From Spirochaetales bacterium (GTDB taxonomy: Bacteria > Spirochaetota > Spirochaetia > Sphaerochaetales > Sphaerochaetaceae), in contig JAGABZ010000001.1 in NCBI GenBank assembly GCA_017614375.1, positions 62,001 to 126,000 on the forward strand: a stretch of 64,000 nt of DNA. The letters are read 5' to 3'. Under the pieces are notes generated by a model. The model worked only from the letters and a program-made list of their open reading frames with translations. It searched no databases and was not told the DNA's origin. Both the position numbers and the translations under genes were made by a program. Shown here piece after piece: positions 8,225-16,663 of this stretch (positions are counted from its first letter, which is position 1; each line of letters opens with the position of its first letter).

Positions 8225-9258
8225 TACTGCTCCTGCTCGATGGCCTGTCTGATGACGAGACCTCTCAATAAATCCCAGTCAAGGGCCTGAAGCACCGTCG
8301 TTCCCTGATTGCAGGGCAGGACGAACTGGACAAGCTGTCCGGATCTGCGGGGTTGTTTGGCCAGCTGATCCCTGAAATCGAGCCACTGTCCTCTGGAAAG
8401 CCGGTAGGAGGTGTCGAATCCGAAGAACTCCAGCAGGCTGAGGATGTTCTTTCCGAACTGCGGATCGGTAAGTCCCAGATTCATACCCGCCTCGATGCTC
8501 CGGCCAAGTCCCCACGCCAGAGATTCGCCGTATGACCAGTTTTTCATCCGGTCATGCTGTAGAAAAGCGTCTGAGAAATCGTTTCCCAGGGACAGTGAGA
8601 CAGGCGAAGTGTTCAGGACCTCCTGCTTTATCGTCAGCGAAAGCCTGATGAGCCTGCCCAGAATCTCCGGGTCGCGGGAGTTGATTCCCGCGCGGTTTTT
8701 GATCATGAAGACATACAGGGTCGGATCGGGGGCTATGGCACAGTTGCGGATAATCTGGGACAGGCCGGTGCGATAAGTGTTTGACGGAAGGGAGTCCAGG
8801 GCCTGGATGCAGATCAGAATCTGGTCGGCCCGGTGCCGGCTGAATACCATGCTGCGGGTATTGGAGAAATTGACCCGGTGCTCATCTCCCAGACAGGAAT
8901 CCGCCATGGCCACCAGGGTCGTGGGAATCAAAGTCAGCTGACAGCCGCCGTTGTAAAGCGATGCTGCGAATCCGGCAGCGTCACAAACCGTACCGCCGCC
9001 GAAACCGATGAAGCGTGTGTTCTCGGCCAGACGCTCGCGGGACGCGGCCTGGAGAATCTGGGTAACCGAATCCCAGTTCTTGGCGCTTTCCCCCGGAGGA
9101 AGGATGACATTGGGCTCGGGAAGCGGGCGGACCATCCGTGAGGTATTGGCGTCGACGATCCAGAAGGCGTTGCGTCCGTTGGCCCCTATGTGGGCTGAAA
9201 GCTCCTCAAAACCTTTGGCAAAGAGGATTTCGTTACGGGCGCTGCTGTCTATGTTCAT
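8224..9258 (-). CDS. Dehydroquinate-synthase-fold protein lacking zinc ligands
   Basis: 344 residues, clearly of the AroB/iron-alcohol-dehydrogenase fold: GFGGGTVCDAAGFAA is the nucleotide-binding glycine loop and LIPTTLVAMADS matches the AroB PTTLL-x-vDSSVGGK segment. The catalytic core has decayed. GGK is GDE, AEVIK is SQIIR (zinc Glu to Gln), GHTFGH is GNDFSD, and the HGE ligand is YGE. All three zinc ligands appear lost, so I do not call it aroB; it may bind a nucleotide or act otherwise. A TTAGGAT lies seven bases before the ATG. It sits between pcnB and nifS-thiI, which suggests, without proof, a role in RNA metabolism. Confidence 0.7.
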   Translation of the reverse strand: MNIDSSARNEILFAKGFEELSAHIGANGRNAFWIVDANTSRMVRPLPEPNVILPPGESAKNWDSVTQILQAASRERLAENTRFIGFGGGTVCDAAGFAASLYNGGCQLTLIPTTLVAMADSCLGDEHRVNFSNTRSMVFSRHRADQILICIQALDSLPSNTYRTGLSQIIRNCAIAPDPTLYVFMIKNRAGINSRDPEILGRLIRLSLTIKQEVLNTSPVSLSLGNDFSDAFLQHDRMKNWSYGESLAWGLGRSIEAGMNLGLTDPQFGKNILSLLEFFGFDTSYRLSRGQWLDFRDQLAKQPRRSGQLVQFVLPCNQGTTVLQALDWDLLRGLVIRQAIEQEQ

Positions 9259-9289
9259 AGTGCAATCCTAAATCAATCTCAGTCGAAGC

Positions 9290-10447
9290 TCAATCGGCAG
9301 GGGCTTCGGGCTTTGTCGGCCTGTGCGGTCTGGGACGGCGGTTTTTCCCCGGCGCGGGTTTGGCTGCGGATTTCGGAGCGGGGCGTCTGCGGCGGTAGCG
9401 GGGCAGGGCCAGTCCGTTTTCTTCCATGAAAAGGGAGGCGGCGGTCTCAAGTTCACCGTTGGGGGGTGTAATGGGAGCTATGAAAACCTTGATCTGACGG
9501 AAGATATCGCGCAGCAGCTCCTCCGGTGTCTCCAGCTCAGGGTTGATTACCAAAAACGGTCCGCAGAGGCGAAGGAAAAACTCGGAGCGGTCGACTTCCG
9601 GGCCGCTGCCGCCGTGGGAAGCGGAGGAGCGGACTTTCTCATCGAGCTCATCCAGCGAGTTGTAAAGCTGTTCGAAGCGGGTATAGACGCACAGACAGGG
9701 CATGATGTAGGCCAGCAGTCCCATCCTCTGCATCTGGCGGATTATCGGGGCGCTGCAACCGGAACCGAGGATCTTGAGGATTTCCTCAGTCATCCGGGAG
9801 GGGCTGACAGAGGAGAGACAAGACCTGTCACGGCGTATGGCGAAAGCCAGCGGTACTGTCATCCTGAAGCCTGTGGTGACGCTGTACTTCACGGCCCTGA
9901 TCATCCTGACAGGGTCATCCTTGAAGGTGGTGGCCAGGGGAAGGACGGACCTCAGACGGCGCCGGCGGAAATCAGCCATGCTGTCGTTGTAGTCGGTAAT
10001 AGTTCCGTTCATCGGGTCGTAGTAGAGACTGTTTACCGAGAAATCCCTGCGCACGGCATCGGTTTCAATTGTTCCGAAGACGTTGTTCGAGTCATCCGAG
10101 TCGGCGGATGTTCCGCGGAAGGTCGAGACCTCGATTATCTTGTCACCGTAGACCAGGTGAACCAGTTTGAAACGCCGTCCTATGATGCGGGCGTTGTAGA
10201 ACAACCTGTGGATCTGGCGGGGAGAGGCCGATGTGGCGATGTCGAAGTCCTTCGGAACCCTGCCCAGGAGCAGGTCACGGACCGCACCGCCTACTATGTA
10301 GGCCTCAAAGCCCTTTTCCCTGAGGCGGGCTATCGCCCTGATGGCATCCCTGTCTATGCTTTTCGGGTCTATGTGATGCTCGTTTTCGGTGTAGACGCGG
10401 GCGACGGGAATCATCCTGAGGCCGGCCTTCTGGTATCTTATACGCAT
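9290..10447 (-). CDS. pcnB: Poly(A) polymerase PcnB-type nucleotidyltransferase
   Basis: A class II nucleotidyltransferase of the PcnB group, which adds 3' A tails that promote RNA decay. 385 residues. The signatures run AYIVGGAVRDLLLG, KDFDIATSASPRQIH, ARIIGRRFKLVHL, IIEVSTFRG, NVFGTIETDAVRRDFSVNS, then DPVRMIRAVKYS and SRMTEEILKIL. IGRRFKL and NVFGTI-DA-RRDF mark PcnB rather than CCA-adding enzymes. The last 45 or so residues are very Arg/Pro/Lys-rich, a basic tail likely to touch RNA. The start at 10447 has AAAGG six bases upstream. It heads a pcnB-AroB-like-nifS-thiI operon, divergent from hisS. Confidence 0.9.
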   Translation of the reverse strand: MRIRYQKAGLRMIPVARVYTENEHHIDPKSIDRDAIRAIARLREKGFEAYIVGGAVRDLLLGRVPKDFDIATSASPRQIHRLFYNARIIGRRFKLVHLVYGDKIIEVSTFRGTSADSDDSNNVFGTIETDAVRRDFSVNSLYYDPMNGTITDYNDSMADFRRRRLRSVLPLATTFKDDPVRMIRAVKYSVTTGFRMTVPLAFAIRRDRSCLSSVSPSRMTEEILKILGSGCSAPIIRQMQRMGLLAYIMPCLCVYTRFEQLYNSLDELDEKVRSSASHGGSGPEVDRSEFFLRLCGPFLVINPELETPEELLRDIFRQIKVFIAPITPPNGELETAASLFMEENGLALPRYRRRRPAPKSAAKPAPGKNRRPRPHRPTKPEAPAD

Positions 10448-10539
10448 ACGTGCCTTTACAGTCAGTGCAGTTTTCTTTATTCTTGAGTTGCTTTTGATTT
10501 GTACAATAAATGCCTGTTTTTTTCAACCGGAGATGAAAG

Positions 10540-11826
10540 ATGATTGAGCCCAGAATACTCAAGGGATTCCGCGATTCGCTGCCCCAGCCGGAGCTGAGGA
10601 GAAAGCGCTCGGAGCAGATACTTCAGACTGTGTTCGAAAGCTACGGTTTCGCGCCGATAGACACCCCTGTCATGGAATACACCGAGGTCCTCCTGGGCAA
10701 GGGCGGCGGTGAGACGGACAAGCAGGTCTTCCGCTTCTCAGACAACGGGGGAAGGGACGTGTCCCTGCGCTTTGACCTGACTGTGCCTCTGGCCCGTTTC
10801 GTTTCCCTCCACAGGGAGGAGCTGACCTTTCCGTTCAAGTGTTACCACATAGCCAAGGTTTTCCGCGGTGAAAAGCCCCAGAAGGGCCGCTACCGCGAGT
10901 TTATCCAGTGTGACTTCGACATAATCGGCACTGACAACCCGCTGGCGGATTTCGAGATCCTCAGCATCATGTGCAGTGCCCTCGACGCCCTGAGCCCGGG
11001 AGGATACAAAATCCACCTCTCGCACAGGGGACTTATCAACGAATTGCTTGCCTCACGCGGGATTTATGAAAAGACTACCGAGGTTCTCAGGTCGATAGAC
11101 AAGCTTTACAAGATCGGTGCTGAAAACGTCCGCGCCGAACTGTCCGGAGCCGGATTGGACAGCCCGGCCGCAGAGGCCCTGATGGACTTCATAAAGCCGG
11201 TTTCCGGGACCTACGATGAGGTTCTGGACCGGATGGCAGTCCTCGTCGGCGGCAGGACGGAATCCGTCCGAAGACTTGAACAGGTCTGCTCCCTGCTCAA
11301 GGCCGCCGGTCTGGATAAAAAGGTCATTCTCGACGGCTCAATCACCCGGGGACTGGATTACTACACCGGGGTCGTATTCGAGACGTTCCTCGACGAAATG
11401 CCCTCGATAGGCTCCGTCTGCTCAGGCGGTCGCTACGACAACCTGACCGGGCTGTACTCCAACAGACCTCAGCCCGGAGTGGGGGCTTCGGTGGGAATCG
11501 ACCGTCTGCTTGCCGCTTCTGAGGACATGGAGCAGGAACAGGTGACCCAATCGGACATCGTGTTTTTCCCCGAACCGGTTGATGCCGAGCCTCAGGCCTG
11601 CCTGAATCTGGCCGCCGGGCTCAGAAAGTCCGGTATCAGATGCGACTTCTATCTGGGAAACGCCAAAGCGCGGGATCAGTACGCCTATGCCCAGTCCAAG
11701 GGGGCCCGTTTCGCGGTTACCGGAGCGGAGAACGGTTCGTTCATGTTGAAGGACCTGACCACCCGGGAAACTGCAGAAATCGGTTCGGAAACGGCGGTTG
11801 AGACGATACTCAAGAGGCTGCGGTGA
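10540..11826 (+). CDS. hisS: Histidyl-tRNA synthetase
   Basis: Charges tRNA-His. 428 residues, the usual length. Class II core with motif 2 at FRGEKPQKGRYREF, the HisA signatures LDGSITRGLDYYTG and SGGRYD, and motif 3 at GVGASVGIDRLL, followed by the anticodon-binding domain. GGAG (10529-10532) lies seven bases before the ATG. The 92-base gap to the divergent pcnB contains TACAAT at 10502-10507 but no convincing -35, and no T-box. The stop overlaps the GTG start of the next gene (GTGA), so the helicase is coupled to it. Confidence 0.97.
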   Translation: MIEPRILKGFRDSLPQPELRRKRSEQILQTVFESYGFAPIDTPVMEYTEVLLGKGGGETDKQVFRFSDNGGRDVSLRFDLTVPLARFVSLHREELTFPFKCYHIAKVFRGEKPQKGRYREFIQCDFDIIGTDNPLADFEILSIMCSALDALSPGGYKIHLSHRGLINELLASRGIYEKTTEVLRSIDKLYKIGAENVRAELSGAGLDSPAAEALMDFIKPVSGTYDEVLDRMAVLVGGRTESVRRLEQVCSLLKAAGLDKKVILDGSITRGLDYYTGVVFETFLDEMPSIGSVCSGGRYDNLTGLYSNRPQPGVGASVGIDRLLAASEDMEQEQVTQSDIVFFPEPVDAEPQACLNLAAGLRKSGIRCDFYLGNAKARDQYAYAQSKGARFAVTGAENGSFMLKDLTTRETAEIGSETAVETILKRLR

Positions 11827-14336
11827 TTTATCAGGACCTTCCGGTATACCGCAACCGGGATGAGATACTCAAAGCACTGGAAGAAAACCAGGTAATCGTT
11901 GTCGAAAGCCCCACCGGCAGCGGAAAAACGACTCAGATTCCGCTGATTCTGCTTGAGGCAGGCTATGCGAATGACCGGATGATCGGCATCACCCAACCCA
12001 GAAGAATCGCCGCCATGAGCGTCTGCGACTTTGTAAACACCCAGGTCGGCGCCGGTGAGGGCGTGCACTTCTGTTCGTGCAAGATGCGCTTTTACGACAC
12101 CACCGACTCCAGCACCAGAATCAAAATCATGACCGACGGCATCCTGCTGCAGGAACTCAAGCATGACCCTCTGCTGGAGAGCTACTCGGTGATAATGGTG
12201 GACGAGGCGCACGAGAGGAGCCTGAACATCGATTTCATCCTGGGCCTGCTCAAGAATCTGATCAAACAACGACCGGAGCTCAAGGTCATCATCTCCAGCG
12301 CCACGATCAATACCCAGGTGTTCTCGAAGTTCATGGACGGGGCGAAGATCATATCCATCAAATCACCGGTGTTCCCGGTTCAGGTCAAATACATGCCGTC
12401 AAGTTCCGCCCAGGACATCGATGAGATGATCGACACGACCGTCAGACTTGTGAACTTCAAACTCAAACTTTTTGCCAAAAGCGGGTATGAAAACCGCGAC
12501 GACATCCTGGTTTTCCTCCCCGGTGAGTTCGAAATCAAGACCTGCGTAAAGGAACTGGCCCTGCGCTGTGATGCAGGCAGACTCCTTATACTGCCTCTTT
12601 ACGGGCGGATGAACAAAGAGGAGCAGCAGAAGGTTTTCGAGCCGACCCCGCGCGGAGTCATCAAGGTGGTCGTCGCCACCAATATCGCGGAGACGAGCGT
12701 CACAATCGACGGGATCAGGACAGTCATAGACAGCGGGTTGTGCAAGACGAACTTCTACAATAACCGCAACTTCACCAGCGCACTCGTCACTGAAAAGATC
12801 AGCCGCAGTTCCGCGATGCAGCGACGGGGCAGGGCGGGCCGCCAAAGTCCCGGTTTCTGTTACCGGCTCTACTCCGAGGATGACCTGAAGGAGCGCCCCC
12901 AGTACTCGGCCGAGGAGATTCTCAGGACGGACCTCTCCGAGGTAATCCTCCGAATGAGCGACCTGGGCATATACGATTACGAACACTTCCCGTTCATAAC
13001 CAGACCTTCACGCGAAGCTGTCAGAAGCGCCGAACAGACGTTGAGGTTCCTGGGGGCTATTGACGATAACCGGCACCTGACTCCAGTCGGCAGACTGATG
13101 GTCTGCTTCCCGCTGACTCCCAGACACAGCAGGGTGATTGTCGAGGCGCTGGTCAATTATCCCCAGGTAATTTCCGAGATTCTCGTTGCGGTGAGTTTCA
13201 TCTCGACGAGAACCCCGTTTATCCTTCCCGCCGGCGAAGAAGATGCCGCCCGGGCCGCTCACAGGCATTTCAACGATGAAAAGGGCGGTGATTTCTGCTC
13301 GATGCTTGAGATCTTCTCGAATTTCACCGGACTGGAGAGCCTGCAGAAGAAGACGACCTTCTGTGAACGCAACTATCTTGATCTGCAGACAATGCTGGAA
13401 ATCGAACATGTCCAGGACCAATTATCGCAGATTGTGACCGACCTCGGATTCGTCCTGTCAAAGGGTGGCAGCCGGGAGGAGTACCTCGGCTGTCTGGCTG
13501 CCGGACTGAAGCAGTTCGTCTGCGTAAAGGCCAACGCGAATTCATACCGCAGCCTGACGGCGGACAGCATCTATATCCACCCCGGCAGCGCCTGGTTCGC
13601 CAACATGCCCCGTTTCATTCTGGCAGGCGAGATCGTCAGCACTTCCCGGATGTACGCCCGCACCGTTTCGCCTCTGAGCAGGGAGATCCTGGACCTGGTG
13701 TCCCCGACACTGTACGAAGAACTGACTTCCCGCTCTGCAAAGGGCACGGAAAGGGAAAACGACCCGGATTCTGGTGAAAAAGCCCGGGGCAGAGCCAGAA
13801 AGGTCGTAATCTACAACCAGAGTCTCGACGCTGTCGAAACCGTGACCAGAAAGGGTAAATCCGAACTGACGGTGCTCATCCCGATTGAGAAACTCAGCCT
13901 CCTGGCAAAAGCCCAGAACCGCGCCCGCAGGCACCCGAAAAACATGAAGGCGGCCCTGGTTCTCAACGGTCTGTTCATCCACCGGGGGGACAGCCTGTTC
14001 AACATAATCGACCTCTCGGGCAAACTGCCGGACAACCTCCTGCCGGTGGATTTGCGCAAGCAGAAGAGCTTTCACCTGGATGAATTCGAACAGAACGCCG
14101 ACAAACTGGATCTGGTCGGCCGGCTGGCGATTCTTCCGAAGGACCGGACGGCTCTGGGGTTCGTTGAGCTGCTGACTTCGGGAAAGGACAGTTTCTTTCT
14201 CAATGCCAACCGGGATTACTACGACAGCCTGAACAATTCCAGTTACAGCCTGATGCTGCTCAAACAGTCATTCAAGGGCAACAAACGCCTGAACACCGTA
14301 TACAACCGGATCATGAACATCGCCAACAGGCTTTAG
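11823..14336 (+). CDS. hrpA: DEAH-box RNA helicase, HrpA-like
   Basis: 837 residues starting at a GTG that overlaps the hisS stop. An ATP-dependent helicase of the DEAH/RHA group: motif I PTGSGKTTQIP, Ia TQPRRIAA, II VDEAHERS, III SAT, V ATNIAETSVTIDGI, VI QRRGRAGR. The winged-helix, ratchet and OB parts follow, and the C-terminal third is family-poor. GFCYRLYSEDD and EEILRTDLSEVILRM match HrpA more than HrpB, although the protein is shorter than E. coli HrpA (about 1300). A role in mRNA processing or ribosome quality control is likely. The TAG stop overlaps the stop of the convergent gene at 14333. Confidence 0.88.
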   Translation: MIYQDLPVYRNRDEILKALEENQVIVVESPTGSGKTTQIPLILLEAGYANDRMIGITQPRRIAAMSVCDFVNTQVGAGEGVHFCSCKMRFYDTTDSSTRIKIMTDGILLQELKHDPLLESYSVIMVDEAHERSLNIDFILGLLKNLIKQRPELKVIISSATINTQVFSKFMDGAKIISIKSPVFPVQVKYMPSSSAQDIDEMIDTTVRLVNFKLKLFAKSGYENRDDILVFLPGEFEIKTCVKELALRCDAGRLLILPLYGRMNKEEQQKVFEPTPRGVIKVVVATNIAETSVTIDGIRTVIDSGLCKTNFYNNRNFTSALVTEKISRSSAMQRRGRAGRQSPGFCYRLYSEDDLKERPQYSAEEILRTDLSEVILRMSDLGIYDYEHFPFITRPSREAVRSAEQTLRFLGAIDDNRHLTPVGRLMVCFPLTPRHSRVIVEALVNYPQVISEILVAVSFISTRTPFILPAGEEDAARAAHRHFNDEKGGDFCSMLEIFSNFTGLESLQKKTTFCERNYLDLQTMLEIEHVQDQLSQIVTDLGFVLSKGGSREEYLGCLAAGLKQFVCVKANANSYRSLTADSIYIHPGSAWFANMPRFILAGEIVSTSRMYARTVSPLSREILDLVSPTLYEELTSRSAKGTERENDPDSGEKARGRARKVVIYNQSLDAVETVTRKGKSELTVLIPIEKLSLLAKAQNRARRHPKNMKAALVLNGLFIHRGDSLFNIIDLSGKLPDNLLPVDLRKQKSFHLDEFEQNADKLDLVGRLAILPKDRTALGFVELLTSGKDSFFLNANRDYYDSLNNSSYSLMLLKQSFKGNKRLNTVYNRIMNIANRL

Positions 14337-15256
14337 TGGATGTTGATCTCCTGAATCTGCTCGATCTGGGCGTTGCGCCTTTCAAGAACATCCTGGATTG
14401 TTCCGGTACTCCACTGGTCAATGTTCACCGTGGCGTCGATGATCTGCACCGAACTGTACTTCTCAAGTGCGTCGACGATGTACTCCTTGATTTCCGGAAC
14501 CAGGGGAGCGGGAATCAGGTTGGGGGAGCGCAACCCGATCTGAAGCTTGTATTTTCCGTCAATCACCTGAACGTCCAGGCTGCTGATCTTGATGGTGCTG
14601 TCATAGTCGTACAGGCACTGGTTTATCATCTGTCTGAAGACGTTTCCGGAGAGAATCTGCTGTTCCGGTACGGAGAACTGCGGCTTGACCAGGGTCTTTT
14701 CATAGGGCTTCTGACGTGTCCTGCGGCCGAACTGTTTGAGGAAAACCTGTATTGAGTCGTACACGATGCCGGGGGACGTCCTTGTTACTTCAATCGTCGG
14801 AACGGGGATGACATGCTTGCCCTCGGTGTATCTGGAGCGCAGGGCGGCTTCGATTTCATCCTGGCTGGAGACGTCCTCTATTCTGAAGATTCTTTCCGGC
14901 TGGGGAAGATTCAGACGCCCCGCGATGACCCCGACCATTTTTTCGCTGGTTCCGATAATCAGAATCCGCCTGTAGTATTCGCTCTGAAGAGCTTTGAGTA
15001 TCTCGGACCGGTGTTCTTCCTCCCTGAACAGGGCAGTCTTCATCGCGGTGATGAAGTTTCCCTCCTGCTTGGCGGACTTGCCGGCCAGAAGCTTCGTACC
15101 CTTGATCAGCAGGCCGTCGTCGATTATCAGGTTGATTCTGTAGCGGGAGGCAATCATCTGCGATTTGAAGCTTTTGCCCGTGCCGCTTTTACCCACAAGG
15201 GCATAGACATGCACCGGGCGGCGTCGGGTCAGGAATTCACGGATTTTCTCCCACAT
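14333..15256 (-). CDS. P-loop NTPase with C-terminal Asp23-like domain, unknown role
   Basis: 307 residues. The N-terminus (MWEKIREFLTRRRPVHVYALVGKSGTGKS) has a clean Walker A at about residues 22-29, and a following nucleotide-domain part includes RILIIGTSEKMVGVIAGRL. The last 100 or so residues alternate strand and helix (SSLDVQVIDGKYKLQIGL, then EYIVDALEKYSSVQIIDATVNID) much as Asp23/Gls24 proteins do; this is pattern recognition, not a search result. There is no signal or membrane segment. It stands alone between convergent hrpA and divergent rnfC. It has no ribosome-binding site at proper spacing, and TATAAT ends six bases before the ATG. Function unknown. Confidence 0.75.
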   Translation of the reverse strand: MWEKIREFLTRRRPVHVYALVGKSGTGKSFKSQMIASRYRINLIIDDGLLIKGTKLLAGKSAKQEGNFITAMKTALFREEEHRSEILKALQSEYYRRILIIGTSEKMVGVIAGRLNLPQPERIFRIEDVSSQDEIEAALRSRYTEGKHVIPVPTIEVTRTSPGIVYDSIQVFLKQFGRRTRQKPYEKTLVKPQFSVPEQQILSGNVFRQMINQCLYDYDSTIKISSLDVQVIDGKYKLQIGLRSPNLIPAPLVPEIKEYIVDALEKYSSVQIIDATVNIDQWSTGTIQDVLERRNAQIEQIQEINIH

Positions 15257-15262
15257 GGCAAC

Positions 15263-15268
15263 ATTATA
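15263..15268 (-). promoter_or_regulatory. -10 element of the P-loop gene, leaderless geometry
   Basis: A perfect TATAAT on the minus strand ends six bases before the ATG at 15256. A -35 at the right distance is weak (GTACCA, 17-base spacer). The AAGGA here lies upstream of the predicted transcript start, so it would not be in the mRNA. Confidence 0.45.
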
Positions 15269-15349
15269 TTTCCTTCGGGCGGTGTTGGTACAGATTTAGT
15301 TTCCATAAACGGGTTTTTACTATAAAATGTCCCAAGTAAGGAGAAAGCG

Positions 15350-16663
15350 ATGTCAAGGTTTCTGACGTTTCCCCGTGGGGGAGTCCACCCGGGGGACATG
15401 AAAGACCTGTCCAAAGACAGCCCTATAAAAACACTTGAAACCCCGGCAGAACTGATCATCTCGATGTCCCAGCATCTCGGCGCGCCCGCGGTCTGTCAAA
15501 AGGCCAAGGGTGACCGGGTACGCAAGGGTGAGCTGATCGCCACCGCCGCCAGTTTCATTTCCGCCAACATCCACAGCCCGGTCAGCGGCACGATTACCGA
15601 CATAAGGCCGGTGACGCTTGCCAACAGCGTCTGCTGCGATGCGGTATTCATAAAGCCCGAACCGGCAGAAGATGACCCGACTTTCGATACGAAGGGTTAT
15701 GCCTCTTTAAGCGGCGAGGAACTGCTCGGAATCATCAAGGACCAGGGGCTGGTGGGACTGGGAGGTGCTACCTTTCCCGTGAACGTCAAGCTGACGGTTC
15801 CCATAGGCAAGCCGGTGGATTTCCTGGTGCTCAACGGTGTCGAGTGCGAACCTTACCTGACCGCAGACTACAGACTGATGCTGGAGCATCCCAGAGCGAT
15901 TCTCGACGGAGCGATGATAATCTCCAAAATCGTCAATCCCGGCTCGATCATCATCGGAATCGAGGCGAACAAGATGGACTGCGTCGCCGTATTGGAGGAT
16001 GAAATCCGTAAAGCCGGTTATCCGATAAAGGTCGCGCCGCTTAAGATGAAATACCCCCAGGGTGACGAAAAACAGCTTCTGAAGGCTGTCACCGGGCGTG
16101 AGATTCCTTCGGGCAAGCTTCCCATAGACATCGGCTCGATTGTCTGCAACGTAGGAACGGTCAACGCCATCCAGCAGGCTGTGGCTTTCGGAAAGCCCCT
16201 GTTCGAGAGGGTTGTCACCGTCACCGGAAACTGCGTCCGCAATCCCGGAAACTTCCTCGCTCCAATCGGGACGAAAATCAGAGACCTGATCGAGGCTGCC
16301 GGCGGACTGGTTGAGGAACCTGACAAGCTGATCAGCGGAGGACCGATGATGGGGTTCTCCTTCTGGGACCTCGATACCCCGATCACGAAGGGCACAAGCG
16401 GAATACTCGCGTTGAAATACAAGGGCCGGCAGCAGCGCCAGACGCATTGTCTGCACTGCGGCAAATGCGTCGCCGCCTGTCCGATAGGACTTGAGCCGAC
16501 GATGATGTACAATCTTATCACGAGCGGAGACTACGCCGGTGCCATGGCCCATGACCTGATGGACTGCAAGGAATGCGGGAGCTGCAGTTTCAGCTGTCCC
16601 GCCCAGTTGCCGCTGGTGCAGACCTTCAGACTCGGAAAGAAGATGGGGAGGGCAAAGAAATGA
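15350..16663 (+). CDS. rnfC: Rnf complex subunit C (NADH-binding, two [4Fe-4S])
   Basis: The peripheral subunit that exchanges electrons with NAD(H) in the membrane Rnf complex (ferredoxin:NAD oxidoreductase coupled to Na+ or H+ transport). 437 residues: an N-terminal barrel-sandwich domain (PAVCQKAKGDRVRKGELIA), the glycine-rich nucleotide region GLVGLGGATFPVNVKL, a SLBB-like part, then two four-cysteine motifs, HCLHCGKCVAACP and DCKECGSCSFSCP. AAGGAG (15338-15343) lies six bases before the ATG, and TATAAA at 15321-15326 is a possible -10. First gene of the operon C-D-G-E-A-B. Confidence 0.97.
   Translation: MSRFLTFPRGGVHPGDMKDLSKDSPIKTLETPAELIISMSQHLGAPAVCQKAKGDRVRKGELIATAASFISANIHSPVSGTITDIRPVTLANSVCCDAVFIKPEPAEDDPTFDTKGYASLSGEELLGIIKDQGLVGLGGATFPVNVKLTVPIGKPVDFLVLNGVECEPYLTADYRLMLEHPRAILDGAMIISKIVNPGSIIIGIEANKMDCVAVLEDEIRKAGYPIKVAPLKMKYPQGDEKQLLKAVTGREIPSGKLPIDIGSIVCNVGTVNAIQQAVAFGKPLFERVVTVTGNCVRNPGNFLAPIGTKIRDLIEAAGGLVEEPDKLISGGPMMGFSFWDLDTPITKGTSGILALKYKGRQQRQTHCLHCGKCVAACPIGLEPTMMYNLITSGDYAGAMAHDLMDCKECGSCSFSCPAQLPLVQTFRLGKKMGRAKK

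Noticed and set aside
9323-10486. 387-codon frame opposite pcnB
   Set aside because: pcnB motifs are unambiguous; the shadow frame resembles no family and has no start signal.
10448-10539. T-box or riboswitch upstream of hisS, and of ileS and trpS
   Set aside because: Leaders are far too short and no T-box sequence (such as TGGNACCGCG) is seen.
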